Positions 32,968 through 44,860 of a stretch of 64,000 nt of DNA are shown here, piece by piece. The stretch's first letter is position 1. Each line of letters begins with the position of its first letter. The stretch lies in the NCBI RefSeq assembly GCF_963678635.1, contig NC_087069.1, positions 4,164,166 through 4,228,165 of the forward strand, written 5' to 3'. The position numbers and the translations under genes are program-made. The DNA is from Symsagittifera roscoffensis. Taxonomy: Eukaryota > Xenacoelomorpha > Acoela > Convolutidae. The notes beneath the pieces are model-generated. The model worked only from the letters and a program-made list of their open reading frames with translations, searched no databases and had not been told where the DNA came from.

Positions 32968-34424
32968 TGTAGTTTTAACTGACATGCTGATATTTAAAAT
33001 TTTGATTTGGGCGTGAACGACACGTAGCTTTTTTATATTTCGCACACACTGAAACGGCAATACAGAACAACAATAGTTGCAGTGAAAACCACTACGAGAA
33101 AACAACGACATATTGGAATTATAACTGGAAATTGTTAGAAACCACTCCGAGTTGTAACGATTGTGCCGCTACAATGATTACCGAGCAATTCACAAGAACC
33201 AAGAAGAGTGTTGGGACGACGTGTCCAGCCTTCCGGAAAAAAATTGGAGTGCTATTTTCCCGGAATCCAGAATCCGGAGGGGTCTCGGGCCCGAGACTCA
33301 AATGTTATGCATAAACTTTTAGCTTCCTGGTCATGTCCTGAATTGAACTTAATTAACATCGCGATTCATTTCCAGATAATGAGAAGCTAGGAGTGAGGGG
33401 AAGGGTTGATAATGATTTTTATCTACTGAACAAAAACAGAACCTAGCTTCATTTTCCGTTGATATGTACTTCCGGGCGAATGTTACAATGTTGAGTTAGG
33501 GAGAGTTTTTAGGTTGATCCATCTGAAGTAGATCAAAGGTCCACTGACTAATAAAAAGTTACTATAAATAAAGTTCCGACCCTGTTTTTAACAGCGTTCG
33601 CCTATTTAACGTGTTTTGAGACCTGTGTATGGGGGTGTTCTTATTTTCTAGAGTGGTGGGTATTTTGGTAGTGTGACATTCGACCAGAATGAACGAAAAT
33701 GCAGATTCGAAATTTTAGCAGCTAACCTTTCGAATTGACGACTTTAGGAGATTAGCAACGTTATTGGGACGATTAGTCAAACCGTGAAGGTCAAGATATT
33801 CTGGTATTTTGAAATTTCAAAAATTCGAAATGATGACGTAATAATTCTGAGAAACGTCAAAAACGGCCATTTTAGAAGAAAACCAGAATAAAATCAGAAC
33901 AACAATAGTTGCGACGAAGATTACTACGTGAAAATAGAGACTCAGAATCGGAGAAAAAGCTGAATCAGCAGAGACCGTTCCGAATTGCAACTATTGTGTC
34001 GCTACAATAGTTGCAAGGCCGTTTGCAACAACGGTGAAGGGTGGAAAATCAGCCTTCCGGAAGGAAGATAAGGGTCTTAATTCCCCGGATTCAAGAATCC
34101 GGAGGGGTCTCGGGACTGGAACTTATATCATTTTTACAAATATTCGCTTCCCTATTATGTCCTGAATTGAATTTATTTAGCATCTGATTTCAATTTGCAA
34201 GGATGAGAAGCTAGGAGTTGGGGGAAAGGGTTGATCCATCTTCGATGGAGATGATCATTTTTATCTACTGAACAAAAACAATAATAGTTCAATAAATAGT
34301 AGTAGCCCTGATTTTACGAAAGATCTCGTGGTCTCGGGATACTGAGACCCAGCCATGAGCTCACTATTTCTGCATGTAAATAAGTTAATCTGAGTGTTTT
34401 GACTGAAGCCGAAAGCAGTAAAAC
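32968..34424 (+). repeat. LTR-like units A and B, second set
   Basis: 32968-33437 repeats 31036-31497. 33438-34424 repeats 31756-32742, with hairpin 33514-33536 and the 13-bp stem at 33985-33997/34004-34016. About 260 bp between the A and B parts are missing relative to the first set. The right end joins element 3 with the same junction sequence as at 32742. Confidence 0.65.
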
Positions 34425-34720
34425 ATAGATTTCCTTTGGAAGCAAATACCAGAAATAAGAGGCGTAGCAGCTTTGCCTCCGGCGGTGTCACAGATACCGT
34501 GAAAGTACTTATATTTCTTGATGACGAGGGCGATGGAGAAAATCTCGTGGACCCGGAAAACTCAGTCATGCCTTGTGGAAAGGGAAGTAAATTAGCTTTC
34601 GCTTCCAGTGTACGATCCGAACAGAGGACGACTGCATCCACGGGAGCTGTATGCACTGATACACGTAATCCTCTCTGATACTAAGTACAAGTATACTCAC
34701 ATAAGAAATATTATTTAAGT
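34425..34720 (+). pseudogene. Macro-like domain remnant, element 3
   Basis: The N-terminal third is missing because of the amplification junction. GGVTDTGKVLIFL-type sequence and part of the C-terminal block (THDTRNPL/ELYALIHV in mixed frames) remain. A further deletion at about 34572 removes the SLTRLRDF helix that is intact in elements 2 and 4. Confidence 0.45.
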
Positions 34721-35106
34721 ATAGGCTGAGATTAGGTTGCATACAGGAAGGCGTCATACTGAATGTGTGTTGTGTGTGATATGTATGTTATGTTATGTTA
34801 TTTGTTATGTTATTAAGACCCTGGGTAAGAAAGAATTAGTGACCATGAACCACCGAATGACGATATTAGGAATAGATCCAAAGTTTGGACTGTCCATTCT
34901 TATGTTGAATTCCAAAATTTTAGCAACGTATTGAATTTCAGAATCAAAATCATTTTATGTGACAGTTCTAAAAAAATTCATATAAAGTTAGTGTAAAGCT
35001 GACAAATGTGATATTCGCAACCTCTTTTCTAGATCCTGATTGATGGTTTAATTTTTCACTTGATTTCAATTCATCAAACCGATAACAGAATCCAATCTGA
35101 AAGAAC
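34721..35106 (+). other. Spacer before accessory ORF, element 3
   Basis: Collinear with 24336-24725. It contains ACCCTGGGTAAGAAAG, AAGTTTGGACTGTCC and CTCTTTTCTAGATCCTG and ends at the conserved ATG at 35107. No gene is visible in it. Confidence 0.4.
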
Positions 35107-35760
35107 ATGGACAATTTCAACTTGAACGAATTAATGGACCTGGCAGAGGCAAATGTTGGACCTATGTTAGATGCGATCTATCGTCAGCTGATGGATCGAG
35201 ACTTCGCTCTGGAGGACCCAGAGGTAGTCATGTTGCTGGCCGCCTTAGTAAACATCTTGGGGCATGATAACCGTGGGGACCGCCCCACGGAAGTCTTTTT
35301 GATGGCAGCATATGGAGAGAGAGGAGTACTAGACAGCCCGAACGTGAGAGTGATGAGGTGGAGAAACGGAGCTCTCTCAGGAAGTGACTTGGCGAACGAG
35401 CCTGGATTGGGAAGTTCGAGGACCTGCCAACCAGGTGAGATGCCTTTGCCCACCAAGACTAGGCCTGGATTGAGGTGAACAGTGAGGCTGCCTCGTCTAG
35501 TTCACAACTGAGAGCAGCTGTGCCACCAAAGAGGGCGAGAGTAGAGGAGGAGGTTCAGACGAACGAAACCATGCAAGATCTTAACGGGACGATAGAAGAA
35601 CTGGAGAAGACCAGAAGGGAGCTGAACAAAATGACCAAAACCATGCTCAGTACAGAAAAAGATAGAGACATGTGAAAGAGAATGTTTGAGGATTGCAACT
35701 AGAATCAGGGTGATGAAATAGAGCGCTGAGGAGAGAGTACAAAGAGCAATCGGAGCGGCT
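35107..35760 (+). pseudogene. Accessory ORF: helical N-terminus and coiled coil, element 3
   Basis: ATG 35107 opens 123 codons (MDNFNLNELMDLAEANVGPM, then DFALEDPEVVMLLAALVNIL and DRPTEVFLMAAYGERG). A -1 frame change at about 35475 leads to a Lys/Glu-rich heptad-like coiled coil (MQDLNGTIEELEKTRRELNK, about 35570-35640). TGA at 35673 and TAG follow. No catalytic motif is visible. The N-terminal block is conserved in all three copies, which argues for an assembly or interaction role (inference). Confidence 0.6.
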
Positions 35761-35761
35761 G

Positions 35762-36930
35762 GTGTTGACGACAGCCGTGGAAAAAGTGATACCTACAAGG
35801 GATATTACTCGTGGGCAGTCCCCGATGGAACTTTTGACGCCTCGCGAATTTAGTCAAAGGACGGAGACGCGACTCCCATCTACAACTGGTCGTGTGACAA
35901 TCCCGGACCCGAGTGACACCCTAGGTAACCCAGTCGTGGAGCAAACAGTTAAAAAGTTGATAGAAACAGCTGGACGATTGGTCGCTATTAGGAATGCGCC
36001 AGGTTCCGGGGTGACTGCACCCTATGGAACAATTGATGATGCGGGCAGACCACAACTCTCACAAGAGATGATGACAAGAACGGGAGTTAGTGATACAACG
36101 TTACCAACAAAGAACTCTAAGGTCTCAGACAGGACGATACAAGAAATGCTGATGAAGAAAGTGTCCCGAGTGATTGACGTGCATAAAAACAACCAGTTGA
36201 AGTATAGCTTCACGGGAGTTCCGAACACGGATCCGCGAGCCTGCTTCAATAGATCCACTTGGAGACCAGCAATAAAGCTGCAGCAACTGACACTTGGGAC
36301 ATCACATCTGATAATAGGTGACAGCTTGGTGAGAGTGCTCCAGAACTTGAGGACCTCCTGGATCACTACGGTGATGGCCTTTGGAGGTGCAACGATAGCC
36401 CAGCTATTTCGAATGGTGGAACTGATGAACCCAGGGAGGATCCCTAACATAATGGTCCTAATAGGCACGAACAATTTTCAAGAGGCTCAAATGAGGAAGA
36501 GGCACAATGGGACCTGATGATGGTGTGCCTATTTAGTACTCTCTGGCATAAATTTAGTACCAATGAGCACAAAAACGTTGACAGCGACAGGAAGAAGACA
36601 TAATGAAGGAGTCATCAGGTGGAACAACACACTGAGAAATCTTTCGAGTCGGTATGCTGGACGGATGATCCTTATGGCCATTGAACACGAGCTGAGAGCT
36701 ATGGATCATGCCAGACTAACCACTGATGGGATCAACTTTGATAGCATTGAAGGACAAGCCTGGGCCTGGTTGAACCGAGTCTTCCAAGAGCGACTGGATG
36801 AAATGGAAGTCAAGCTCTTTGACATGGGAGTGCTGAAGAAGGAAGAAACCACATATGAACCGGCAATTTCAACCTTTGTGCCCCCTAACTTAGAAACACG
36901 TTTGGGACCGCTCCCAGCCGTGACGACCTA
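35762..36930 (+). pseudogene. SGNH/GDSL hydrolase-like domain, element 3 (catalytic His replaced)
   Basis: Open from 35762 to 36517. LTPREFSQRTETRLPSTTGR and IPDPSDTLGNPVVEQTVKKL precede the domain. Block I is IIGDSLVRVL, with the nucleophile-type Ser codon at 36323-36325. Block II is AFGGATIAQL and block III is LIGTNN. After small frame changes near 36485-36550, block V reads TTDGINFDSIEG: the His expected in DxxH is Asn here, whereas copies at 25068 and 62363 keep His. SGNH enzymes cleave ester bonds; the substrate here is unknown. Confidence 0.65.
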
Positions 36931-38118
36931 GAGGCCGCAAAGCTCTAGCGAGCAAGGGCAAACGACAGTTGTGCAAGATCGATTTGGGGGAATCGCCAAT
37001 GAGAAGAACCATCCAACCTAGACGAAGATTAGGACCTGTCAATCCGACCGCTGAGAATTGATCAGAGACGACGAGTACCAGTCGAGAGGAGCGACGTCCA
37101 GACAGGAGCTCTTTGATGTAGTCGAGGCCCATACCTTCTAATTGGCATATATACAAACAAGATCTGACTATATTGAACCTTCAGACGGTGAGCTATGCAG
37201 CAGATGCCATGAGGATGTTGAATGGTGCGAGATTGCCTGTCAACGGACTGTACTCATTAACAGGCGCGGAATGGTGGATAGCCGCTGGCGTAAACTTCAG
37301 CTCTACAAAAGCCTTGAGATTTGCCGACTTAGAAGGACTGCACTCAAACAATAAAACGGGTCCAGTAAATTCAAGACCATTGCAAGATGTGAAGCTGAAT
37401 CACAATGAAGGAAATCGAGAAGAATGACCCGGAAGATTCCTGACAACGAGGGCACCAATAGGACAGTATGTAAAAATGTTTAAGAAGATAAAAGCACCCC
37501 TAGGTCATGTAAAAGAAAGAGCGTACCCGAAACAAGTGAATCAAGAAGGTGATGTTCACGGTGGATTGAAGGCGATCAAGAAAGATGAGACCATCTTTGC
37601 TGCCTACGACAAAGCAGAAATGAGGAAGGCAAAGATTATGATAGTCGCAAGCACAGACTTCGTATATAATTCCAAGTCTCTGTTTTGGCCTGATGTTATA
37701 ATGTTGGCAGCGGTCGATCTGGACCTAATGCAGTCTGTGTCGATGGCAATCGGGGTACAACGACACACAAAAGTGAACTCAATCACTATCGTATTTGCTG
37801 GCATGAACGACCATTTGCACAGTGGGGGTTTTCTGAGCAGACTCAAAGAGCCTACGACAGCCGAAGGCGCTGTATAACCAGCTAGAAAGAATATCTTCGA
37901 ATCAATGGGTGAAGTAGTAGACACCCTGAAAGAAGTGGCCTTCACCAAGATAACACCGAGAGACGTGTTTGCACTGTCTCCGGGATATGCACATCTCCCG
38001 GATGGACTGAAGTTTGTATATGCGATTGTGGCTTTGCTCATGAAAGGGAAACATGATGTGATCATATCTGCCTCAAATTGCGATGGAGATGGAAAATCTG
38101 ATGCCACTCAGGGCTGAA
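36931..38118 (+). pseudogene. Basic linker and second SGNH-like domain, element 3
   Basis: Blocks in order: KDETIFAAYDKAEMRKAKIM, IVASTDFVYNSKSLFWPDVI, MLAAVDLDLMQSVSMAI, IVFAGMNDHLHSGGFLSRL and FALSPGYAHLPDGLKFVYAI. The frame is broken by stops near 37075, 37427 and 37877. FAGMND matches SGNH block III and PDGLKF sits where DxxH should be. The block I Ser-Gly and the His are not conserved, suggesting a non-catalytic SGNH-like fold (inference). Confidence 0.55.
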
Positions 38119-38219
38119 TCACTGCGGTGTGGTCTGACATCTCGAATGCGATGCGAGGATTTAAGAACCATTCACTACACATATTAGTGTTAGACGAAGT
38201 ACTGGGGTTGGAACTGTCG

Positions 38220-39343
38220 CGATAACGCATGGAAACTTGGACGGATTGATGAATTTGACACGCTACCCGGAGCAGATGAGAGAAAACGTGAGGAAATTCG
38301 ACGTGAAGAGATCTACGGATTCCTGGAACAAGATTAGAGATTTGCGACATACTCTTATCCAGTACTTACTGCAGCAAAATCGCTTTGGAACAGGAGAGGA
38401 TGAAACGATTCAGAGAGACGAAGACGTTCGACGTCCTGTTGGGGGTATGCCACTGCTAATCGGTCTGAGCTTAGCTATGAGGACCGATCCCTTGGCATTG
38501 ATCAGAGGAGCCACGGAGTTCGTGACGGTCATATATGGACCTGCAGTCATGTTTGCGTTCCCTGATGTTAAGGTGGAAGCATACAGGTGGTCGTTGCTGC
38601 ACCTGAACGGGAGTGCGCCGAATTGGTGTGAGCAGCATGTACTGCAAGAGCTCATGAGCGAAGAACTATTGTTTGCAAAGATATTGGAGCCAGAGATGAT
38701 GGTCATTAACTTTGACGATCACTTCCGTAATCGTATGAGAGAAGTGGACAGAGGGCACATTGAAGTTTTCCCTAAACTCTGTAATCTAAGACCCTACGAC
38801 AAAACAAACGGCGAGGTCACAAGAATTCCTCGACTGACTGCAGCGTACCATAAGGTGAGAGAAGAGACAAAAGGTTGGGGTGGTTACAAGAAACTGCCGG
38901 AGGAAATCCCTGAATTCTCTCTGATAAGAAGGATCTGGCTCGGAGCAGTCTCCGCAGTGCAAACCCTTAGGTTGAGAGCCTTTGAGACTAATGAAAGGAG
39001 AATGGCGAATTTCTCTGAAACGACGGACCCGTGTTTTGTGGAAAGAAATGCCGCAGTGCTGCAGTATACGCAGTTTGCTTACCCGGATGAAGCAACGAGT
39101 AGACAAATGAGCAATGCAGCAACTCCGAAGCCTGGGAGGTTTGACGAGGAATGGGCGAAACTGGATCTAGCGCTTATGATGATGAGAGGCAAGGCTGACT
39201 TACCAGAAGCCTCCCCAAGCTTGACGAGTGTAAGACTAGAGTTAACGGTGGGAGGAACGCTACAGACTAGAACCATGCTAGCACCCTTCGGCTATGGAGA
39301 GATCAAAGTAATTCATGGAGAGGAGGAAGATCAGGCAGACTAG
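38220..39343 (+). CDS. Middle accessory ORF, element 3 (about 368 codons, open)
   Basis: Open without interruption from about 38237 to the TAG at 39341-39343. The left end is a deletion junction (GTTGGAACTGTC|GCGATAACG) shared with element 2, so the true start is lost. Contents: MRENVRKFDVKRSTDSWNKI, VGGMPLLIGLSLAMRTDPLA, TEFVTVIYGPAVMFAFPDVK, HIEVFPKLCNLRPYDKTNGE, EFSLIRRIWLGAVSAVQTLR and FVERNAAVLQYTQFAYPDEA. Mixed alpha/beta-looking with no motif I recognise. It is probably one piece of a large accessory polyprotein with the downstream ORFs. Confidence 0.55.
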
Positions 39344-40680
39344 TTGTACCAAAATTTCCTGATGGGGCAAGAAGTGGAGAGCAAGGGCTCTCAGGTTCAG
39401 GAAAGGACCCAGGACGAGACGATGGGCTGGGAGGAAGCCATCGATCGGAAAAACCTATGCAACAGGATCCCGATCAAGCTGAGAAAGAAGACGATAAGTC
39501 TTCGACAGGAGGGGTATCCAGCCTAGACTTCAATTTCCTCAGCAAATTTGAAACGTCATGGACACGCTGGAAGCGACGACTGAGACAGCAGACAAGGGAA
39601 CTTGCACGCTGGAACCCACGTCGGCCTTCATGGGAACGAACCGGAACTTGCCGGAGAGCAGTTCTCCGAGTAATTCTAAAAAAAACCGAGCAGAAACTCT
39701 TGATGGAAACACCAATTAGAAGAAGAATAGAAGGCGCTGCCAGAGTACTTTTCCTGTGAACGTTACCCGAAGAAGAGCGGGAGGTGCATCATAGAGACCA
39801 TGAAAATAGGACAGGATGCAGAATGGACAGAGTGGCCTTCATGGAAGAGGTCTGGACAATAGTTCAGAGCTGTGGAACCCAGTCTATTTTAAAACTAGGT
39901 CTCAACCGACTACTAATGCGGGAAGTCCTTGACAAACTCGACGAGTGTGAAGGGAGATTGAGCGAGTTGTTGATCGACTCGGCCACTGATGAAAGTGAGG
40001 CAAACTCTCCTTTCAAGATGACGCCGCAAGAAGACAAAGGAGAAGTGGTATATCAGTCAAGAACCCGGAAGGTAACGATGCGATCAAAAATGGTGATTGT
40101 CAGGGTTAATGAAATGAAGATGAAACTGGACAGCAAGGTGACATTAAGGAAAGCAATAAAGACAAAAGTGGATTCCGGAATCTCGATGAAAGCTGTCAAT
40201 TCAGCTAAAAGAAAACGCGTTGAAGAAACTATGGACTTGGGGCAGGGTGATGATCGATTGCCTGGCTCAGACAGGATGTTGACTGACGTAGCGATGGTGC
40301 TACCCATTCTCATGGCATGAATAAACTCAACCGGTTACAAAACCAAGAGGAGTGACCGCACTCTGATTGGAGCGACGTTAGAAATGGAGATACTCAGTCA
40401 ATTTGCAGAGATTACCCTTAAAGATTTTAAACCGTCTTCCATGAATCACGGAAAGGGAAGCGTCGTAGAACAGCTAGTCCCAGTGGAATATAACAGACTA
40501 AAAGTGTCGGAAACGGTATCGATTGACAAACTCGCCGATGGACACATGAAGATGCTAGAGTACAGAAATTCGGCCACTTAATGGCTCTGGAAGACAAAAG
40601 TGCCATGAACGAATATTTGGAGACAATGATGCAAAGCACCACCCTGAAGCAGAAGGCATACTGGACTCTGGAATCTGGAA
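39344..40680 (+). pseudogene. Accessory linker region between middle and terminal ORFs, element 3
   Basis: Frame-shifted stretches. 39457-39759 is Arg/Trp-rich (WTRWKRRLRQQTRELARWNP). 39784-40320 is open and basic with KVTMRSKMVIVRVNEMKMKL and AKRKRVEE. 40384-40581 reads MEILSQFAEITLKDFKPSSM. 39784, 40384 and 40681 are in the same frame with stops at 40318 and 40579, so a single long protein into the terminal ORF is likely. A KRKR run could be a nuclear-localisation-type signal (inference). Confidence 0.45.
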
Positions 40681-43306
40681 TTGTCTGAAATGCAAGCGGA
40701 AACGATCGAGCAGTTGGTGAGCCTTCCATGGAGAGCGGTAGTGTTACGATACTTCGAAGCAGAAAAGAGAACCACGCCGAAGATACACGGTCTGATAGCA
40801 ATACGTTATGTGAGAACAGAGCTACAACTGAGGTTTGTTTGGTGCATGATTGGATTGACTCGCGGGGAATATGATTCGGAAAAAAGAAAAAGATCGAAGG
40901 GAGAAAAGGTGTTCTTAGTGATGAGTGTAAGAGATCTGATAACCCAAGAAGGAGCAGCAGTAGCGTGCGCGAAGCGGAGAGACGATCTGTGTTTCATTCG
41001 GTTCACGATGGAACAAATTTCAGTGCCAGCATTGAACACTTGTGTCAAGATACTAAGGGAAGGCGACGAACAAGCCTTGCTCTTGCTAGCACTTATGGAC
41101 ATACATCAGAGAAAACCAAAGCGAGTAAATATGAAAGAACCCGTGGAACTAGAACCAATGAAGAAAATATACGAAAAAAGGAGGTTCTCAAACAAGGAGC
41201 TGAGGCTCACTAGGGAATCCATGGGAGCACTGCCGAGATCCAGTTAATAATATGGACCGATCAGGAAGAAATCATACAGTTACGTATCCGGAATCATAGA
41301 GATGGCGTACAACCCTTTCCTAAATGAAGACATACGCGATTGCTTCTTTGATTATGAGCAAGCAGAGTTGCTAAGATTTTGGGCGTCTTAGAATTGCAAT
41401 GATAAGAAGCGCTGCTAATCAGCAGACCACGCTGGGACTATCCTTGGATGAAAAGGTGACTGCACCTTCAGTGCCAAAATCTGACAACCGAGTGGAGTTT
41501 GGATTGGGGTTCTCGGACAAACTACTGAGAGCGAGCTTAATGGTGGTATGGGAACTGATGAAACCACCCTTGTGTCCTAGTCCCAACGCTGAATCGATAT
41601 TACGTGCGACACAAGACGTGCAGAGGGAATTGAATGCAGACTAACCTGCGTGACCTGAACATCATCTTTGATATGATGAAGACAGCCTCTAATATCAACG
41701 GAGAAGACAAAGTAGAGTTGCCTGGCTGGGGACCAGAGGACTGGGTCAAATCTAGTAGCTGCCTGGCAGAAGTCTGTGGAATGGGAGCTCACATCTGTGG
41801 AGGTCTGGATTGCGTGAAAACCCTAGAGAGACAACACAAGCAATTGACGATATTGTTTGGGAACGTTGTGATGAAAGCAAGGACGGAAACGGAACTGATC
41901 GCAGATTGCCATGGAGGAACTGAGGTGAATCTAGTGACTGCACTAGGATTCTACAGCATGTTTGGTTCTTTAGAGTTACTATTGAATCTAGAACAGAAAC
42001 ATGAGATAGTCACAGCCATCCGTGTAGAAGTGTTCCCAGTAGTTTTACAGACTGAACAAAAGTATATAGGAAAGTGGAGGGAAGCGACAGAGGCGGAAAT
42101 GAACATCCGGCACAGTGAAATTTATCGCAGACCGACGGGAGCGAGATATTTAGTGGGATGAACTCTAGCTCCAATCTGCAAAAGTAGATACCCAGTGCAT
42201 TTCGTAGCGGTGGGTGTGAGAAGTACGAGAACGATCGTGGATCAAGCATTCTCAGTGCGAAAATGTGTAAAACTAGCAAGAATGTCAGATAAATCTTACG
42301 AGTTACTGTGCAAAATGTTCTCAGCAATTCCGGAGAGAACTAAAGAGGAATTAGAATCGATACTGGGAAAGAAGCTCATGGTTTACGCCAGTGGGAACTT
42401 CAGTGACTTTGAGAGACAAAAGTAGAAAGGATCAACAGTCACGGATTACAATACAGTAGATGAGAATGATGAAGTCCACCGAGTGATGATGGAAGTGGAA
42501 CCACTACTGGAAGCTTCGGGTAAACGTAATTGGAGGAGCATCATGTCAACACATGATGAGTTCCCCTGCCATTGCAATCATGGTGGTACCCCGGGCGTAG
42601 TAATCTGGTCTTGATCTGAGCTGCTCTCCATGGGTTTACCAGATTCATCACAGCACATAACGATAGTGATAGTAGGAGTTATGATGGCGATACGATGGCT
42701 GGAAGCTCATGTAAAAGAGAACAATAGACAGGAGGCGCCGACGAAAGAACAGTTACAGGAATTGGATTGTCTAAAAGATTAAGATATTTTTGACACAATG
42801 TGCAAAATCTTGAACATTCCGATGGAATGAAAAAGATATGGGCCAGAAAATGCCTGCATGGTTCAGAGCCAAAATGACTGATGCCATGGTTCAGAGCCTA
42901 AATGACTGCATGGTTGTACGAGTATGCAAAGAAGCATAAGTCGAAGCACAGCAGAGTATACAGTGCGTATCAGCTGGACATTGGAGCAGGAGCTTTCAAG
43001 CGATTTTTTGCAACTCATCGGAATACAGTAACTACCGCAGTGAAGAGATCTTCTAGGACAAGTGAATGTGACAAAAGGGAAAAAGAAGAGATGTTGTAGG
43101 AAGACTTGGAGAGAAACATGACGTTGTGCCTCCACAACAGCTTCTGCCGAAACAGAGAATCTAACGTTGATCCTCTACCTTGTTGTAAACAAAGGGTAGA
43201 AGAGCAGAAGTGTTGGAGGATTGCTTCCAACAGCGTCAGAATAGCTACCGACACAGAGACTGAAAGTGCGGAGTCAATGTCACAGGAGGAGGAGATGGAA
43301 CATTGA
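40681..43306 (+). pseudogene. Terminal accessory ORF, element 3
   Basis: Best N-terminal view of this protein: ETIEQLVSLPWRAVVLRYFE, VWCMIGLTRGEYDSEKRKRS, RRFSNKELRLTRESMG, then a frame change and CLAEVCGMGAHICGGLDC, IADCHGGTEVNLVTALGFYS, a TGA at 42159-42161, KCVKLARMSDKSYELLCKMF, a TAG after FERQK, PCHC, and finally LCLHNSFCRNRE with LPCC, stopping at 43304-43306. A local duplication ('atgcatggttcagagcc'-type) lies near 42852-42905. Unknown function; Cys/His spacing is conserved against element 1. Confidence 0.65.
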
Positions 43307-44090
43307 CAAATGGCCGAAACAAGATGCAAAAACAAAGAAAATTAGAAGACTTTAGAAGTTTCAGAAACTCTAAACGACGAACAAAGAAGGAAACAAAGAA
43401 GCAACAAAAGAGAAGATGTCACATACGACAAAAGAGAAGTATGTGACAAAAAACTCAAATGAGAAACAAAGCAACTAAGTTTGCAATTGAAACTGAAAAG
43501 AAAATATTTAGTTGAGTTTTGAAGATTAAAGAATTTGTTTCATTTATAAACTTGCATTTTGATTTTAGTTAGTGGCTTTAGAGACACTTACTAATTTTTT
43601 AGAAAGGCTTGAGTGAAGAGTATATTAAAATATTCTAGCCTGCATGATTGTTTTTAATCAAATAAGACGACTGATCACTTCGTGGTGAAGTGAAAAGCTT
43701 GGGTAACCTCTTGAAGAGGGAGATCAATTCATTGTTCCTTCTAATTACAGAGTTCCTTAATTTTAATATTTAGGGCCGATAACCACTAAATTTCCGATAT
43801 GAAGAAGCATAGTAGGATAATTTGAGCTTGTTGGTTGGCAGGACTGTCCTGAAAACCAACACCTTTTAAAACCTAAGAGAAAAAGATTTAAATCAGGATA
43901 TTGATTGACATTGGAAGTCGGCAAACATTTTTTATCTTAAGTCAAATCTTCGAAAGTGCAGATCAGTGAAAGAATTTGGAAGGCAATACTAGTGTGGTAT
44001 GATGCCATTTATATTCTGCAGTGAGTTGATATGAAATGGATAAAAGTGATTTCGTGAACTTTGTAAATTCTGTTCGATGGCACTTTATCA
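43307..44090 (+). other. 3' non-coding region of element 3
   Basis: Near-identical to 30082-30849. It carries the palindrome at 43830-43860 and the same order of AT-rich blocks. The 61-codon open frames near 44036 overlap the LTR-like unit and are not supported as genes. Confidence 0.5.
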
Positions 44091-44860
44091 CTTTGATGAA
44101 GACGACGAGACTCAACGAGGACATTGACCGGGCTGTCCGGGGAGTATGCGACATTCGACCAGAATGTACGGAAATGCAGATTCGCATTCGAATTTTTATC
44201 GACCAGAGAAACAACATCTGACCTGGAAGATTGATGGTTTCAACGCATTAGCGACGTTATTGGAACGATCAGCCAAATCAAGAGGTTGTAGTTTTAACTT
44301 ACATGCTAATTTTTAAAATTTTGATTTGGACGTGAACGACACGTAGCCTTTTTATATTTCGCACACACTGAAACGGCAAAACAGAACAACAATAGTTGCA
44401 GTGAAAACAACTACGAGAAAACAACGACATAATGGAATTATAACTGGAAATTGTTAGAAACCACACCAAGTTGTAACGATTGTGCCGCTACAATGATTAC
44501 CGAGCAATTCACAAGAACCAAGAAGAGTGTTGGAACGACGTGTCCAGCCTTCCGGAAAGAAATTGGAGTGTTATTTTCCCGGAATCCAGAATCCGGAGGG
44601 GTCTCGGGCCCGAGACTCAAATGTTATGCATAAACTTTTAGCTTCCTGGTCATGTCCTGAATTGAATTTAATTAACATCCCGATTCATTTCCAGATAATG
44701 AGAAGCTAGGAGTGAGGGAAAGGGTTGATGATGATTTTTGTCCGGTGTGGCCCTGTTTTTAGGAGTGACTTCGTGGTCTGGGGATACTGAGACCCAGGCA
44801 TGAGCTCACTATTTTTGCATATAATTGAGTTAATTTGAGCGTTCTTGGCGAAGCCGGAAA
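44091..44860 (+). repeat. LTR-like unit A downstream of element 3
   Basis: Matches 30850-31640 closely (offset about 13.25 kb). It includes 'ggctgtccggggagtatgcgacattcg' (shown in part: TGTCCGGGGAGTATGCG) and ATCCGGAGGGGTCTCGGGC at about 44591. A small deletion near 44737 removes the 'ctgaacaaaaacaata' stretch present at 31497. Confidence 0.6.

Larger units (their letters stand above)
34425..43306 (+). mobile_element. Element 3: accessory half of the giant element
   Basis: Begins inside the macro-like domain, not at an LTR, and runs through the spacer, helical ORF, coiled coil, SGNH hydrolase, linker, second SGNH-like domain, middle ORF and terminal ORF. gag and pol are absent because the copy arose by tandem amplification of the 3' half rather than by a new insertion. 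It shares with element 2 the large deletion at about 38220 and the nonsense mutations of the terminal ORF. Confidence 0.75.

Noticed and set aside
38220-43306. Envelope gene after pol.
   Set aside because: No signal peptide, fusion-peptide-like stretch or membrane anchor in the accessory ORFs.
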